The notes beneath the pieces are model-generated. The model was not told where the DNA came from. It saw nothing but the letters and a program-made list of their open reading frames with translations, and did not search any database. A DNA stretch of 64,000 nucleotides, from the NCBI RefSeq assembly GCF_026625125.1, contig NZ_CP113097.1:2976001-3040000 (forward strand), written 5' to 3'. The position numbers and the translations under genes are program-made. Shown in pieces: positions 52,079 through 61,336 of the stretch (position 1 is the stretch's first letter; each line of letters begins with the position of its first letter). Origin of the DNA: Pseudomonas putida. Lineage in GTDB: Bacteria > Pseudomonadota > Gammaproteobacteria > Pseudomonadales > Pseudomonadaceae.

Positions 52079-53050
52079 ATGATCGAGACACGTTTGCTCA
52101 GGCAGTTCATTGCCGTGGCCGAGGAGCTGCACTTTCACAAGGCAGCCATTCGCCTGCACATGGCACAGCCACCCCTGAGCCAGGCGATCAACCGGCTCGA
52201 AGAGAAGCTGGGCTTCAGCCTGTTCCTGCGTAACAAGCGCGGGGTCAAGCTCACCGCCGCAGGCATGGCCTTCCTGGAAACCGCCTACCGTACCCTCAAG
52301 GAGCTGGAGCAAGGCATCGAATACGCCCGTAACGTGTCCGAGGGCATCTGCGGCAAGCTGACCATCACCGCCATCTCCATCGCTTACTACGAGTCGCTGC
52401 TCAATACCCTGAAGAAATTTCGCGAAACCTACCCGAACGTGCGGCTTACCATTCGCGAAATGCCGTCAGCCTCCCAGGCCAAGGCGTTGATGGCCGGTGA
52501 AGCGGACATCGGTTTCATGCGCAAGCTGCCGATGCCCCCAGACACCATCGAATCCAGATTGCTGCTCAACGAGCAGATCGTCATGGCGCTGCCCGCCAGC
52601 CACGCCAAGGTGCATCAGCCTGTGGTCGACCTGCGCGATTTTGCCGAAGAGGATTTCGTCTTCACCCCGCAAGCGCTTGGCAGCGGCTACCACAGCCAGC
52701 TGATCGCGCTGTGCGAATCGGCAGGTTTCTACCCTAAAGTGGTGCAGGAAGCGGCGCAGATCCACACCCTGATCGGGCTGGTGGCGTGCGGCTTCGGGGT
52801 TGCCCTGGTGCCTGAATCGATCGCCTACTCGACGCTGCGCGAGCGCGTGCAGTTTCGCCCTATCCGGCCGATCAAGGACCAGCCCACGCCGACCATGGGG
52901 CTGTACATGAACTGGAACATCCAGAACGCCTCCCCAGCCTTGGGCAGTTTCATATCGATGCTCGACCTGGGGGCCCCTCGTCGATTCGTCGACACCATCC
53001 AGCAACCGTTCATTCTGGATGGCAGCGACAAGCGCGAATCACACCGCTAA
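52079..53050 (+). CDS. LysR-family regulator
   Basis: A 323-residue LysR-type regulator: HTH at residues about 1-60 (IETRLLRQFIAVAEELHFHK, AAIRLHMAQPPLSQAINRLE) and an effector domain after about 90. The ATG at 52079 has AAGGA 7 bases before it. It diverges from the SDR/SMP-30 fusion (270-base gap, AT-rich) and converges on asnB with a 12-base overlap of stops. It probably controls the fusion gene; regulation of the seven-gene operon is possible but not shown. Confidence 0.9.
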   Translation: MIETRLLRQFIAVAEELHFHKAAIRLHMAQPPLSQAINRLEEKLGFSLFLRNKRGVKLTAAGMAFLETAYRTLKELEQGIEYARNVSEGICGKLTITAISIAYYESLLNTLKKFRETYPNVRLTIREMPSASQAKALMAGEADIGFMRKLPMPPDTIESRLLLNEQIVMALPASHAKVHQPVVDLRDFAEEDFVFTPQALGSGYHSQLIALCESAGFYPKVVQEAAQIHTLIGLVACGFGVALVPESIAYSTLRERVQFRPIRPIKDQPTPTMGLYMNWNIQNASPALGSFISMLDLGAPRRFVDTIQQPFILDGSDKRESHR

Positions 53051-54874
53051 GCGGTATTCGCGCAGCCAGGCATCCAGTGCCAGAGCGGTCTCAAGGTTGT
53101 TACGGCGCAACTGCGTGTTGAAATAGCCCTCGGGCTGATGCAGCTCAGCGCCTAGTCGACCATGGTCGATCACCTGGAACACCGGGCTGTCCGCCCGCCC
53201 AAGCAGGCGACTGGCCCGCTCACGCAGGAATCGTTCGTAGCCCAGGTTGGCCGATGTCGGATAAGGGCTCTTGCGCCGCTGCAGCACGGCCGGTGGCAGG
53301 ATATCGACGCAGGCCTGCTTGAGCAGCCACTTCTCCACACCGTCTTTACCTTTGATCGACCACGGGACGTTGTAAATGTACTCGACCAGCTCATGATCGG
53401 TGAACGGAACACGCACCTCCAGGCTGGCGGCCATGCTCAGGCGGTCCTTGCGGTCGAGCAGAATTGGCAGCCAGCGCTGCAGGTGCATGTGACAGATCTC
53501 ACGCATGCGCCGCTCTTGCGGGCTGTCGCCGGGCAAGTGCTCGACGCTGTCCAGCGCCTGGTGATAGCACCCGTCCTGGTAACTGGCAAAGTCACACAGC
53601 CGGTTGAAGTCCGGGTTGATCAGCTCAGGCTGCAGCAACTGCATGCGCGAAAGCCAAGGAAAGCGCTGCGCCGCCAGTACCTGCGGGTCGCGGAACCAGG
53701 CGTAGCCGCCAAACACTTCGTCTGCTGCTTCCCCGGAAATGGCCACTGTCGAATGGCGGCCGATGGCCTTGAACAGCAAATACAACGAGGTGTCGACATC
53801 GCCAAAGGTGGCCGCCGAATCATTGGCCCGGTACACCGCGCTGCGCGCGGGCTCGGCCACCAGTTCGCCGTTGTCGATGAGGATGGTCTGGTGATGGCTG
53901 CCAATGTGTTCGGCAGCTGCCAGTGCATAGGGCTGATCGCGTTCCGGGCGAAAGCTGTCGCTCTGGAACTGCTCGGCCTGGCCAACGAAATCCACCGAAA
54001 ACGAATTGACCCTGCCGCCCTGCGCTGCCGTCAGGCGCTGTTGCGCCATGGCCGTGAGGATGGTCGAGTCCAGCCCCCCGGAGAGCAGCGAACAGACCGG
54101 CACATCGGCATGCAACTGCTCGCCCAGCGCTTTGCCGAGCAGCGCGCGGGTGCGCGCCACGGTGCCGGGCAGGTCATCCTGGTGTTCGCGGCGCTGCAAC
54201 TGCCAATAGCGGCTGAGTTTGGCGCGCCCGTTAGGCCGCCAGGACAAGCGATGCCCTGGCGGCAGTTCGCTGACCCCGCGCAAGGCCGTGCGCGCCGTGC
54301 CGCGAGAGAGGCTCAGCGCGTCCACCAGGCCGACCACATCGAGCGCACTGGCGAACGCTGGGTGCGCCAGGATTGCCTTGATTTCCGAACCGAACAGCAG
54401 CCCCTGCTGGTGGTGGGCGTAGTACAGCGGCTTGACCCCCAACCGGTCACGCACCAGCAAAAAGTGGCCGTCGCGCCCGTCGAACACCGCGAAGGCGAAC
54501 ATACCGCTCAGGTGCTCACAGCAGTGTTCGCCCCATTCCAGATAAGCGTGCAACACCACTTCGGTGTCGCTGCGCGTCTGGAACTGGTGGCCCGCCAGGC
54601 GCAGGCGCTCACGCAGCGCGTCGTGGTTGTAGACCTCGCCGGTGTAGATCAACGCGACTTCCTCGCCACTGGCGCAGCGGTAAGTCATCGGCTGCACGCC
54701 GCCGCTGAGGTCGATGATCGCCAGCCGCCGGTGGCCCAGCAGGGCATTGCGGTGCCGCCAGCTGCCACTGGCATCCGGCCCGCGCAGTGCCAGGGTATCG
54801 GTCATGGCGTCGATGATCTCGCCGGCCTGGCTCAGGTTGCGGGTGTAGTCCACCCAGCCTGTGATTCCGCACAT
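53039..54874 (-). CDS. asnB: AsnB-type glutamine-dependent amidotransferase
   Basis: A 611-residue asparagine-synthetase-fold enzyme. The class II glutaminase starts with the catalytic Cys2 (MCGITGWVDY) and the synthetase domain has the PP-loop SLLSGGLDSTI. It activates a carboxylate with ATP and transfers ammonia from glutamine; family members also work in natural-product pathways on non-aspartate acids. It is the last gene of a seven-gene operon, 10 bases after the amidase. That placement argues for a pathway amide step; true asparagine synthesis is the alternative. Confidence 0.9.
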   Translation of the reverse strand: MCGITGWVDYTRNLSQAGEIIDAMTDTLALRGPDASGSWRHRNALLGHRRLAIIDLSGGVQPMTYRCASGEEVALIYTGEVYNHDALRERLRLAGHQFQTRSDTEVVLHAYLEWGEHCCEHLSGMFAFAVFDGRDGHFLLVRDRLGVKPLYYAHHQQGLLFGSEIKAILAHPAFASALDVVGLVDALSLSRGTARTALRGVSELPPGHRLSWRPNGRAKLSRYWQLQRREHQDDLPGTVARTRALLGKALGEQLHADVPVCSLLSGGLDSTILTAMAQQRLTAAQGGRVNSFSVDFVGQAEQFQSDSFRPERDQPYALAAAEHIGSHHQTILIDNGELVAEPARSAVYRANDSAATFGDVDTSLYLLFKAIGRHSTVAISGEAADEVFGGYAWFRDPQVLAAQRFPWLSRMQLLQPELINPDFNRLCDFASYQDGCYHQALDSVEHLPGDSPQERRMREICHMHLQRWLPILLDRKDRLSMAASLEVRVPFTDHELVEYIYNVPWSIKGKDGVEKWLLKQACVDILPPAVLQRRKSPYPTSANLGYERFLRERASRLLGRADSPVFQVIDHGRLGAELHQPEGYFNTQLRRNNLETALALDAWLREYRLAV

Positions 54875-54884
54875 GCTGTGCTCC

Positions 54885-56270
54885 TTACACGTGAAGACGA
54901 CGGGTTGGCAGCAGGCCGGTCAGGGCCTGCAGGCGCTTGGCGACATCCAGCAACTGGCGCTCGCTGTCACGCCGGCCCATGATCTGCACGGCCAGCGGTG
55001 CCTTGCCGTCGGCACTCAGGCAGATCGGCACGGTAATGGCCGGCAGGCCGCTGAAACTGGCCAGCGGAGTGAAGCTGATTTTCTGCTCATAGCCTTCGTC
55101 CGCGGGCGAAGGGATGGTCGAGTCGCCTGGCTGCGGGTTGCGCCGGTCGAAGGGTCGGTTTGGGTCCATGGGGAATACCACGAAGTCCACTTGGGCCTCG
55201 TTGAACCAGGCGTCGATACCGGCGCGGACGTTGTCCATGCGCTGGTGGATGCGCCGATAGTCAGCATCGCTCACGCCCTCACCCACCTTCAGGGCGCTGA
55301 GCGTGGACCAGTGCAGCTCGCAGTCGAAGCGCCGTGCCCAGGCAGCCGAGGCCAGCCACGCATCGCGGGCGCACAGCTGCCAGGCGTCGCCACGGCAGGC
55401 CCACAGGTCCGGCATGGCAACCTCACCGGGCGTCATGCCCAGGTCTGCCAGCGCGTTGCGCGCCTGGCCCAGCATGTCGAGCATGGCCGCGCTGGTCAGC
55501 GCCGGGTCCAGCGCATGCTCCAGCATGGCGACCCGATAGCGCTCTTTGAGTGGCTGTTGCTCGCCGAGCAGCGGCTCCAGCCCCAGCAACGGGAACAGCA
55601 GGCCAAGATCGTCGGCGCTGCGGGCCACCCACCCCAGCGCGTCCATACGCGGTGACAGCGGAAACACGCCGGCCAGGCTCTCCGGCTTCTGGGTCATGCG
55701 CAGGCCGACCATGCCGCAGTGCGAGGCCGGCCAGCGTACCGAGCCGAGCACATCGGTGCCCAAGGAGATATCGCACAGCCCCGCTGCCACCGACACGGCC
55801 GAACCGGTGCTGGAGCCAGACGGATCGATGCTCGGGAAGCGCGGGTTGCGGCAGCCTGCGCCAAAGGCAATGTTCAGCTCGGTAGTGGCGACCTTGCAGG
55901 TCAGGGCAATGCGCGGGTCGAGAAAAGCCAGCGCCTCGGCGCTGCGCTGGGGGTAGTGGCGGTAGCTGCGCAGGCCCAGGCGGGTCGGCAAGCCTTGCAC
56001 ATCGACGGTGTCCTTCACCCCAAGGCGGTACCACGGCGCCTCGACCTCGCGGGTGCTAGTCAGGCAACGGTAGTGGCTGTCGGCATGCACGCTCCAGTGT
56101 GCGTACTGCTGCGCCCAGTCCGCGGCAAGCTCGGGGTTGCGCTGCAGCAATTCGTGGCGTTTGCGCAGGCTCAATCCCAGGTATTCGGGCTGCTCACGTC
56201 CGCGGGTGGCGTCGGCGCCGCAGTTGCTCAGGTAGTGGGCGATGGCGTCTTGGGTGTCAACGTGGTTCAT
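54885..56270 (-). CDS. Amidase-signature hydrolase
   Basis: A 461-residue amidase-signature enzyme. Catalytic Lys is in GVKDTVDV and the serine cluster in SIDPSGSSTGSAVSVAAGLC. Such enzymes cleave or transfer amide bonds. The ATG at 56270 overlaps the end of the AMP-binding gene by 14 bases. Next to AsnB it could balance amide formation and removal or release a product from a carrier. A longer frame to 56555 is not supported. Substrate unknown. Confidence 0.88.
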   Translation of the reverse strand: MNHVDTQDAIAHYLSNCGADATRGREQPEYLGLSLRKRHELLQRNPELAADWAQQYAHWSVHADSHYRCLTSTREVEAPWYRLGVKDTVDVQGLPTRLGLRSYRHYPQRSAEALAFLDPRIALTCKVATTELNIAFGAGCRNPRFPSIDPSGSSTGSAVSVAAGLCDISLGTDVLGSVRWPASHCGMVGLRMTQKPESLAGVFPLSPRMDALGWVARSADDLGLLFPLLGLEPLLGEQQPLKERYRVAMLEHALDPALTSAAMLDMLGQARNALADLGMTPGEVAMPDLWACRGDAWQLCARDAWLASAAWARRFDCELHWSTLSALKVGEGVSDADYRRIHQRMDNVRAGIDAWFNEAQVDFVVFPMDPNRPFDRRNPQPGDSTIPSPADEGYEQKISFTPLASFSGLPAITVPICLSADGKAPLAVQIMGRRDSERQLLDVAKRLQALTGLLPTRRLHV

Positions 56271-57252
56271 GGGTGCATTCCTTGACTGAGGTAGAAGCCG
56301 CCCACGGCAGAGGCTTGCCGGTGGCGGACAAAGGCAGGTCGGTGACACGGCGTACCGCAACCGGCCATGGATGGCCCGGCGGTAATTGGCGCAAAGCCTC
56401 CCGCACCGCGTGCTCGGTGAGGGTCTCGCCGCTGTACAGCACCTCGAACGCTTCGCCGCGCAACGCATCGGCCACGGCAACGCAGGCCAGCGTCGGGCAG
56501 TCCAGGCGCTGGGCGAGATCACTGGCCAAGCGGGCCAGATCGACGCGCAGGCCATTGACCTTGATCAGGCTGCTGGCCCGCCCCAACCATTGGAAGCGCT
56601 GTGCGTCCAGCACCCGTACCAGGTCATCGCAACGGTGCGTCGCGGCAGCGCGTGCCTGGCCCGGTTGGCGGGCGATGCGCGGGCTGGCCACGTTCAGCGC
56701 ACAGGGCTGGCCAGGGGGGCTGAGCAGTGTCACATCGTCCAGCAGCGTCCAGGGCTGCTCTGCGTCACTGTGCGCATCCAGCTCGCGGTAAGCCATGGCC
56801 CCGGTTTCGGTGGAACCGAGCAGCTCGATGAAACGTACCTGAGGCCCGGCATGGCGCTGCACCGTGGCCATGGCACCGGCGGGCAGCAGCGAGGCGCTGT
56901 GCACCACCAGTACCTGACGCCGGGTGCTCAGCCGGGCCAGCAGCGCCGGCAGCACGCGCCAGGTACTGGCAATGGCCAGAATCACGCACGGCCCGTCGCC
57001 CTCGAGCGCTGGCAGGCGCTGCTGCTCCAGCGAACAGGCGTGCAACCGCGCATGCAGAACCCGCGCACCGACCTCGCCAAGGATCATGCCGTAGCTGTGG
57101 CAGGCGGGCGCGAACGAGAAAATCTCCCGTGCATCAGGCGCCCAGCGGCCGAGGATCAGGGCCGCTTCGCAGGCCATCTGCGCCTGGCTGCGCAGCCATT
57201 GCCGGGGCGTACCCGTTGAGCCGGAGGTGGTGAACAGATGCTCGGCGTTCAC
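56257..57252 (-). CDS. Short AMP-binding (adenylate-forming) enzyme
   Basis: A 331-residue ANL-superfamily enzyme that begins almost at the ATP loop: TSGSTGTP at residues 9-16. It continues with LGSTETGAMAYREL (adenine motif) and a C-terminal lid containing ASSLIKVNGLRVD and LPLSATGKPLPW (catalytic Lys). The usual N-terminal ~150 residues are missing, so the protein is short. It overlaps the ACP gene by 4 bases and would load an acid onto that carrier. Substrate not known. Confidence 0.85.
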   Translation of the reverse strand: MNAEHLFTTSGSTGTPRQWLRSQAQMACEAALILGRWAPDAREIFSFAPACHSYGMILGEVGARVLHARLHACSLEQQRLPALEGDGPCVILAIASTWRVLPALLARLSTRRQVLVVHSASLLPAGAMATVQRHAGPQVRFIELLGSTETGAMAYRELDAHSDAEQPWTLLDDVTLLSPPGQPCALNVASPRIARQPGQARAAATHRCDDLVRVLDAQRFQWLGRASSLIKVNGLRVDLARLASDLAQRLDCPTLACVAVADALRGEAFEVLYSGETLTEHAVREALRQLPPGHPWPVAVRRVTDLPLSATGKPLPWAASTSVKECTHEPR

Positions 57253-57533
57253 TTGGCGGCCTGCAGGGTCAGCTGATCTTCCAGTTTTTGCCCGACGAAG
57301 CGTTCCATCTTTTCCAGGGTTTCGAACCAGAAGCGCACATCGTCGCTGAGGTAGTCCACTTCGATGTCGAAGCAGCCTTCGATGGCGGTGATCACTTCAA
57401 CAGCCATGAGGCTGTCGAAGCGTTCACCAAGAAAGTCACGAAAGCTGTCGCGCTTGTCGATCGCGTCGACGTGCTCGCCAAGCAACTGGCCGAGGGTTTG
57501 GCGGATACGCTGTTCAATGCTTAGGTCGTTCAC
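57249..57533 (-). CDS. Acyl carrier protein
   Basis: A 94-residue ACP-like protein: acidic, helical, with the phosphopantetheine serine in RFDSLMAVEVI (Ser41). It overlaps the tautomerase-like gene by 4 bases and the AMP-binding gene by 4. Such a dedicated ACP indicates that intermediates in this operon are bound as thioesters. The C-terminus (FVGQKLEDQLTLQAAK) is longer than usual. Confidence 0.88.
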   Translation of the reverse strand: MNDLSIEQRIRQTLGQLLGEHVDAIDKRDSFRDFLGERFDSLMAVEVITAIEGCFDIEVDYLSDDVRFWFETLEKMERFVGQKLEDQLTLQAAK

Positions 57534-57937
57534 GAGCCGGTCTTTCCTTGTTGGTGGGCAGCGTTGGTCAATTCCGCTCCGGCACTGAAGAACACGTGCT
57601 CGGGCAGGATCGGATCGAAGTGCAGGTAAATGAAGGCTTTGGGGTACTGCGTGCGCAGGCAGCCGTGCAGGCCTTCAGCCAGCGCCTGGTGGGCGTGACG
57701 ATCGCGGGCCTGCGACAAGGTGATGCGCACATGGAACTGCGCCGGTGCGCCGTCGCGGTCGGCAACCGGCATCGGCATGCCGGCACTGAACACACTGGCC
57801 TCAGGTAATGGGTTGAAGAACACCATGCAATGCGCAGTGTCAGCGCCCAGTTGCTTGAGCTGGCGGGTAAAGGCCAGTGCCAGGCGCTTGCGCTCCAAGG
57901 GTTGCAGCGGTGCACAGCTAACAGTGAGGGTGGGCAT
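57530..57937 (-). CDS. Tautomerase-like protein
   Basis: A 135-residue protein starting MPTLTVSCAPLQPLERKRLA. A proline right after the initiator methionine is the hallmark of the tautomerase (4-OT/MIF) superfamily, where it is the catalytic base. The remainder has an alternating beta-alpha pattern (MVFFNPLPEASVFS, FHVRITLSQARDRHAHQALA). It overlaps the ACP gene by 4 bases. It may rearrange a keto-enol intermediate of the operon product. Family inferred, function unproven. Confidence 0.75.
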   Translation of the reverse strand: MPTLTVSCAPLQPLERKRLALAFTRQLKQLGADTAHCMVFFNPLPEASVFSAGMPMPVADRDGAPAQFHVRITLSQARDRHAHQALAEGLHGCLRTQYPKAFIYLHFDPILPEHVFFSAGAELTNAAHQQGKTGS

Positions 57938-57946
57938 GGCGGCTCC

Positions 57947-59662
57947 TTACGACAACTGCAAGCTGGGCAGCTGTTGGCGCAGGCCTTGGGCAAAGGCGTC
58001 GAGCAGGCGGCCCAGGCAAATGGACAGCGCGTCCACCCCTTGCAGGAACAAGGGCGACCAGGCGTGGCCGGCGTCGCCGTGCACCTTGTCGAGGAAAAAG
58101 CGCAGGTGGGCAAGGTCCACCGGCAGGCCCAGTTCGGCAGCCAGTGCCACCGCCTGGTAGGTACTGAGCAGGTCAGGTATGCGCTGCCCCTGGTTGGCGA
58201 AGCCCCCCTGGCGCACTTTGTGCGCAGCCAGTAACGCGGCGGCAGCCTCAGTGACGTCGTTGCCGGTGTGGGCCAGGCAGGCCAGGGCCTGCAAACCGGC
58301 GCGCAGTGACACTTCGCCCCGGGGGAACGATGCGTAGCCATGGGCTTGCCGGCAGCTGCCGACGAAGCGTTCGATGGCCGCGAGGTCCACGCCGTTGTCA
58401 TCGCCCAACTGCCGCACGATCGACACGGCCGATGCGGTGGACACCATGTCCGAGCCGCGCCCCTCCCAGAACCCGAAGCCGCCGTCAGGGTTCTGCAGCG
58501 AGGCCAGCCAGCGGCCGATCGCCTGGCGAGGCCCGGGCTGGCCACTGAAGGCGCCCGCTGCAAGGCCCCAGTTGGTGCACCGCACCTCGGCACCACGGCC
58601 TGGCATGTACATGATCCCGGCTTCGTTGGGCATCTGGCAGCCTTCGATCCAGCGCAGGGCTGCATCGCGCTGCTGCGGGGCCAGGCGATCGCCCAGCACA
58701 GCCGCCGCAGTGGTCAGCACGTCGGCGGCGGTGTCGGCGCGGCGATACGAATAACCGCCTTGGGGCATGCACAACGTGGCGATGAATGCAGCCACGTCAT
58801 CGGCCAGGTGCGCCACCGGCTCGCCCAGTGCCTTGAGTGAACCCACTGCGCAGAATGCCGCCCAGACGTCCTCACCGTCATAACCGGCCCAGCGTACGAA
58901 CGCACCGGTCGGGCCGCGCAAGGCATCGATCCACTCGGCGCAGCGCTGACGGCCCAGCGGTTGCGCCTGCAATGCAGCAAGGCTGGCGGTGGCGCGATAC
59001 GTCGCCCACAGGCACGGCACAGCCGCCGCTTCGCTGAAGCGAAAGCCGCCACAATCCAGCTGCTGCGCCTGCAGCCAGCCGATCAAACGTGGCAGGTCCC
59101 ATTGCGGCGCCGGCAAGCCTTGGCGCGCCAACGCTCGCGCAGCCATCACGCCGTAGAAACAGGCACGGGTGTCGGCGAGGTTGCGTCGGGCGAAATCCGC
59201 CGACCAGCTCAGGCCACCATTGGCACACTGCAACCCTTCGAGCCATTCATACAGGGGCGCGGGGTCCGCTACCTGGCCCTGGCACACTTCGATCAGGGTG
59301 CGCAGCGCGTAGTGGCTGGCCCACACGTCCGCCGTCTGGCCCGGGCACATGGCATAGGCGTTTCCGTCGAACAGGGTAGTGATCCAGGCCGCTGTCTCGT
59401 CGCTCTTTTCAACCGCAACGCCCAGGTCGTGCAAGGTTTCGGTGCAGTAAAACGTGGCCCAGGCATCGGACGGCATCCCCTTGCTCCAGGCAAAGCCGCC
59501 ATCGCGGTTACGCCGAGACAGAATGTAGGCCTGCAATACCGGTGCATCGGCTTGCTCAAGGCGCTCGACCCAGGCCAGGCTGCGTATGGCCGCATAGGTG
59601 CACCACAAATCCGCCTGGCCGTTGCCCAGGCCCTGCCCCGCAGGGAAGCGTGGCGGCGTCAT
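57947..59662 (-). CDS. Prenyltransferase/squalene-cyclase-repeat toroid protein
   Basis: A 571-residue alpha/alpha-toroid protein with about ten repeats of the terpene-cyclase / protein-prenyltransferase-beta kind: NRDGGFAWSKGMPSDAWATF, ANGGLSWS, DCGGFRFSE, PQGGYSYRRADTAADVLTTA, NPDGGFGFWEGRGSDMVSTA. The class II cyclase acid motif DxDD is not visible, so a classic cyclase activity is doubtful. It lies 9 bases before the tautomerase-like gene. It is soluble by composition. A scaffold or novel cyclisation role is open. Confidence 0.8.
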   Translation of the reverse strand: MTPPRFPAGQGLGNGQADLWCTYAAIRSLAWVERLEQADAPVLQAYILSRRNRDGGFAWSKGMPSDAWATFYCTETLHDLGVAVEKSDETAAWITTLFDGNAYAMCPGQTADVWASHYALRTLIEVCQGQVADPAPLYEWLEGLQCANGGLSWSADFARRNLADTRACFYGVMAARALARQGLPAPQWDLPRLIGWLQAQQLDCGGFRFSEAAAVPCLWATYRATASLAALQAQPLGRQRCAEWIDALRGPTGAFVRWAGYDGEDVWAAFCAVGSLKALGEPVAHLADDVAAFIATLCMPQGGYSYRRADTAADVLTTAAAVLGDRLAPQQRDAALRWIEGCQMPNEAGIMYMPGRGAEVRCTNWGLAAGAFSGQPGPRQAIGRWLASLQNPDGGFGFWEGRGSDMVSTASAVSIVRQLGDDNGVDLAAIERFVGSCRQAHGYASFPRGEVSLRAGLQALACLAHTGNDVTEAAAALLAAHKVRQGGFANQGQRIPDLLSTYQAVALAAELGLPVDLAHLRFFLDKVHGDAGHAWSPLFLQGVDALSICLGRLLDAFAQGLRQQLPSLQLS

Positions 59663-60975
59663 TGCTGGCCACCGACGAAGCGCAGGTTGGTTTTCTTCCA
59701 GCTCTTTTGCGACCCGCCACTCTTGTTCAGCGCCGACAGGTTGTTGACGAACAGTACACGGCTCCAGCGCAGCCCCATGTGCTGCTCGGAGCGCTCCAGC
59801 AAATGCGCTTGCAGGCGCGCTTCCTGGCTGGTGTCCCAGACCACGTCACGCTCGAGAATCAGCGCGGCGCTGTCAGCCTGGCGGTCCACTTCGATGACAT
59901 ACCCGGTGGCATCGCAACTGCCGTAGACCACCTCCTCGACCGCGCGGATTTCAAGGCCTACCCCCGCCACCCGGACGCTGTCGCTGTCACGCCCGTTGAC
60001 CTGCAGTGTCGGGCTGATCCGGCCTGGCGCCCAAGGCGAGGTGATGGTCACGCTGTCACCGGTGTCCAGACGCAACAGCGGCCGTGCATAGAGGTTCAGC
60101 GGCGTAACTACGAGGCGGCCCGTGAGACCCTCGGCCGGGGTCACCAGGTTGCCGTCGGGCAACAGCAGTTCGAAATGATTGCTCGCCGTGGCCAGGCGCA
60201 TCTGCAGGTCTTCGCCCACTGCGGCCAGGGTGCCTGTTTCGGTACTGCCGTAGCTGGCATCGAACACATCGCATTGCCACCAACGCGCCAGGCGTTCACG
60301 GAACGGCTGGGTGTTGACCTCGCCAAGCAACATGATCGAGCGCACCGACCCGGCGAAGCTGTGCAGCATTTCGCGCTGTTTCAGGTAGCGGGTCAGTTGC
60401 ACCAACACACCCGGCGCGATGAACAGCACCGTAGGCCGATAGGTGTCGAAGGTCTTGCACACACGTTCCCAGTCGGTAATCCCGGTGGTGAAGGGATAGA
60501 GGCGCACGTGGGAAACGTCCAGGTACTCGCAGACATTGGCGATCAGGTCACCTACCGGCACGATGTCCGATGGCATCAGGTTGGCCACCCGAGCACCCGG
60601 GCGCAGCACTGTCCGCCAATGGCTGGCGACGCTGACGGCGTTCCAGATGATGTCTTCTTTCACACGCGGGGTTGGTGTCGGCTCGCCAGTGGTGCCGGTG
60701 GTCGCGTAATACTTGGCCGCCTCACCGAGTTCTACGGTGCAGAACTTGAGCGGTTGGTCTTTGAGCAATGCCTTGGCAGTCACGGGCAACTGCTGGAAGG
60801 CCGTTGCACTGTAAGGACCTATGTTTGCGTAATGGGCGCTGTGTTGTGCTCGCGTCCAAACTGCTTGCAACTTGCGTTCATAAAATGCGGCGTCGGGCAC
60901 CTGCCCCGCTTGCAGCTGAAGCTCGCGTTCCGCGGCCTGCAGCACGCCGTAATCCTGGTCCCTATGAACTAACAT
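59659..60975 (-). CDS. Phenylacetate-CoA-ligase-type adenylate-forming enzyme
   Basis: A 438-residue ANL enzyme of the PaaK-like group: ATP loop YYATTGTTGEPTPTP, adenine motif DASYGSTETGT, ligand loop RPLLRLDTGDSVTITS and C-terminal part with VNGRDSDSVRVAGVGLEIRA. It activates a carboxylic acid, probably aromatic, as the adenylate. Its stop overlaps the toroid gene start (ATGA). As first gene of the operon it probably supplies the starter acid. The substrate cannot be read by eye. Confidence 0.85.
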   Translation of the reverse strand: MLVHRDQDYGVLQAAERELQLQAGQVPDAAFYERKLQAVWTRAQHSAHYANIGPYSATAFQQLPVTAKALLKDQPLKFCTVELGEAAKYYATTGTTGEPTPTPRVKEDIIWNAVSVASHWRTVLRPGARVANLMPSDIVPVGDLIANVCEYLDVSHVRLYPFTTGITDWERVCKTFDTYRPTVLFIAPGVLVQLTRYLKQREMLHSFAGSVRSIMLLGEVNTQPFRERLARWWQCDVFDASYGSTETGTLAAVGEDLQMRLATASNHFELLLPDGNLVTPAEGLTGRLVVTPLNLYARPLLRLDTGDSVTITSPWAPGRISPTLQVNGRDSDSVRVAGVGLEIRAVEEVVYGSCDATGYVIEVDRQADSAALILERDVVWDTSQEARLQAHLLERSEQHMGLRWSRVLFVNNLSALNKSGGSQKSWKKTNLRFVGGQQ

Positions 60976-61336
60976 CGACTCGCCCTCTCGAATGAACAGC
61001 GCAGAGAATTGGCGAGCGTCCGGCTCAAGTAAAATACTTATTTGAAACCGTCGGTGATAGGTGCGGGGTATTATTCAGCAACTTCAGCAGGTAAAACCTG
61101 ATCATTAAGTGCGCTTTTTCTGAACGCATTTCCCTCATCGCGCCGTGGATCCGGCGGGATATCAGATAAAGATGTTTTTGGTATTTCCCAAAGGGTGTCC
61201 GGCTGCAGCACTATCGCCACGCAGCCAGGCAGGCTGTCGAGCAGGTGAGGTATTTAGGGCATGCCACGGGCTTTATCAGCATCTTTGCGATCGTGCGCCG
61301 CCCACGCGGCGCATCGCCATATTTGCCGCAGAGGCT
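60976..61336. promoter_or_regulatory. Promoter region of the seven-gene operon
   Basis: About 360 bases without a gene, between the start of the operon (60975) and the end of glycerate kinase. It is AT-richer near the operon start. A CAGGT-AAA-ACCTG dyad stands at 61088-61100, about 115 bases before the start codon and a possible operator. The rest near 61140-61336 is GC-rich. No clear sigma-70 boxes could be fixed. Confidence 0.45.

Noticed and set aside
61088..61100. CAGGT-AAA-ACCTG dyad as a lux box
   Set aside because: A lux box has the opposite arm order and a longer spacer, so quorum-sensing control is not supported; the dyad is kept only as a possible operator.
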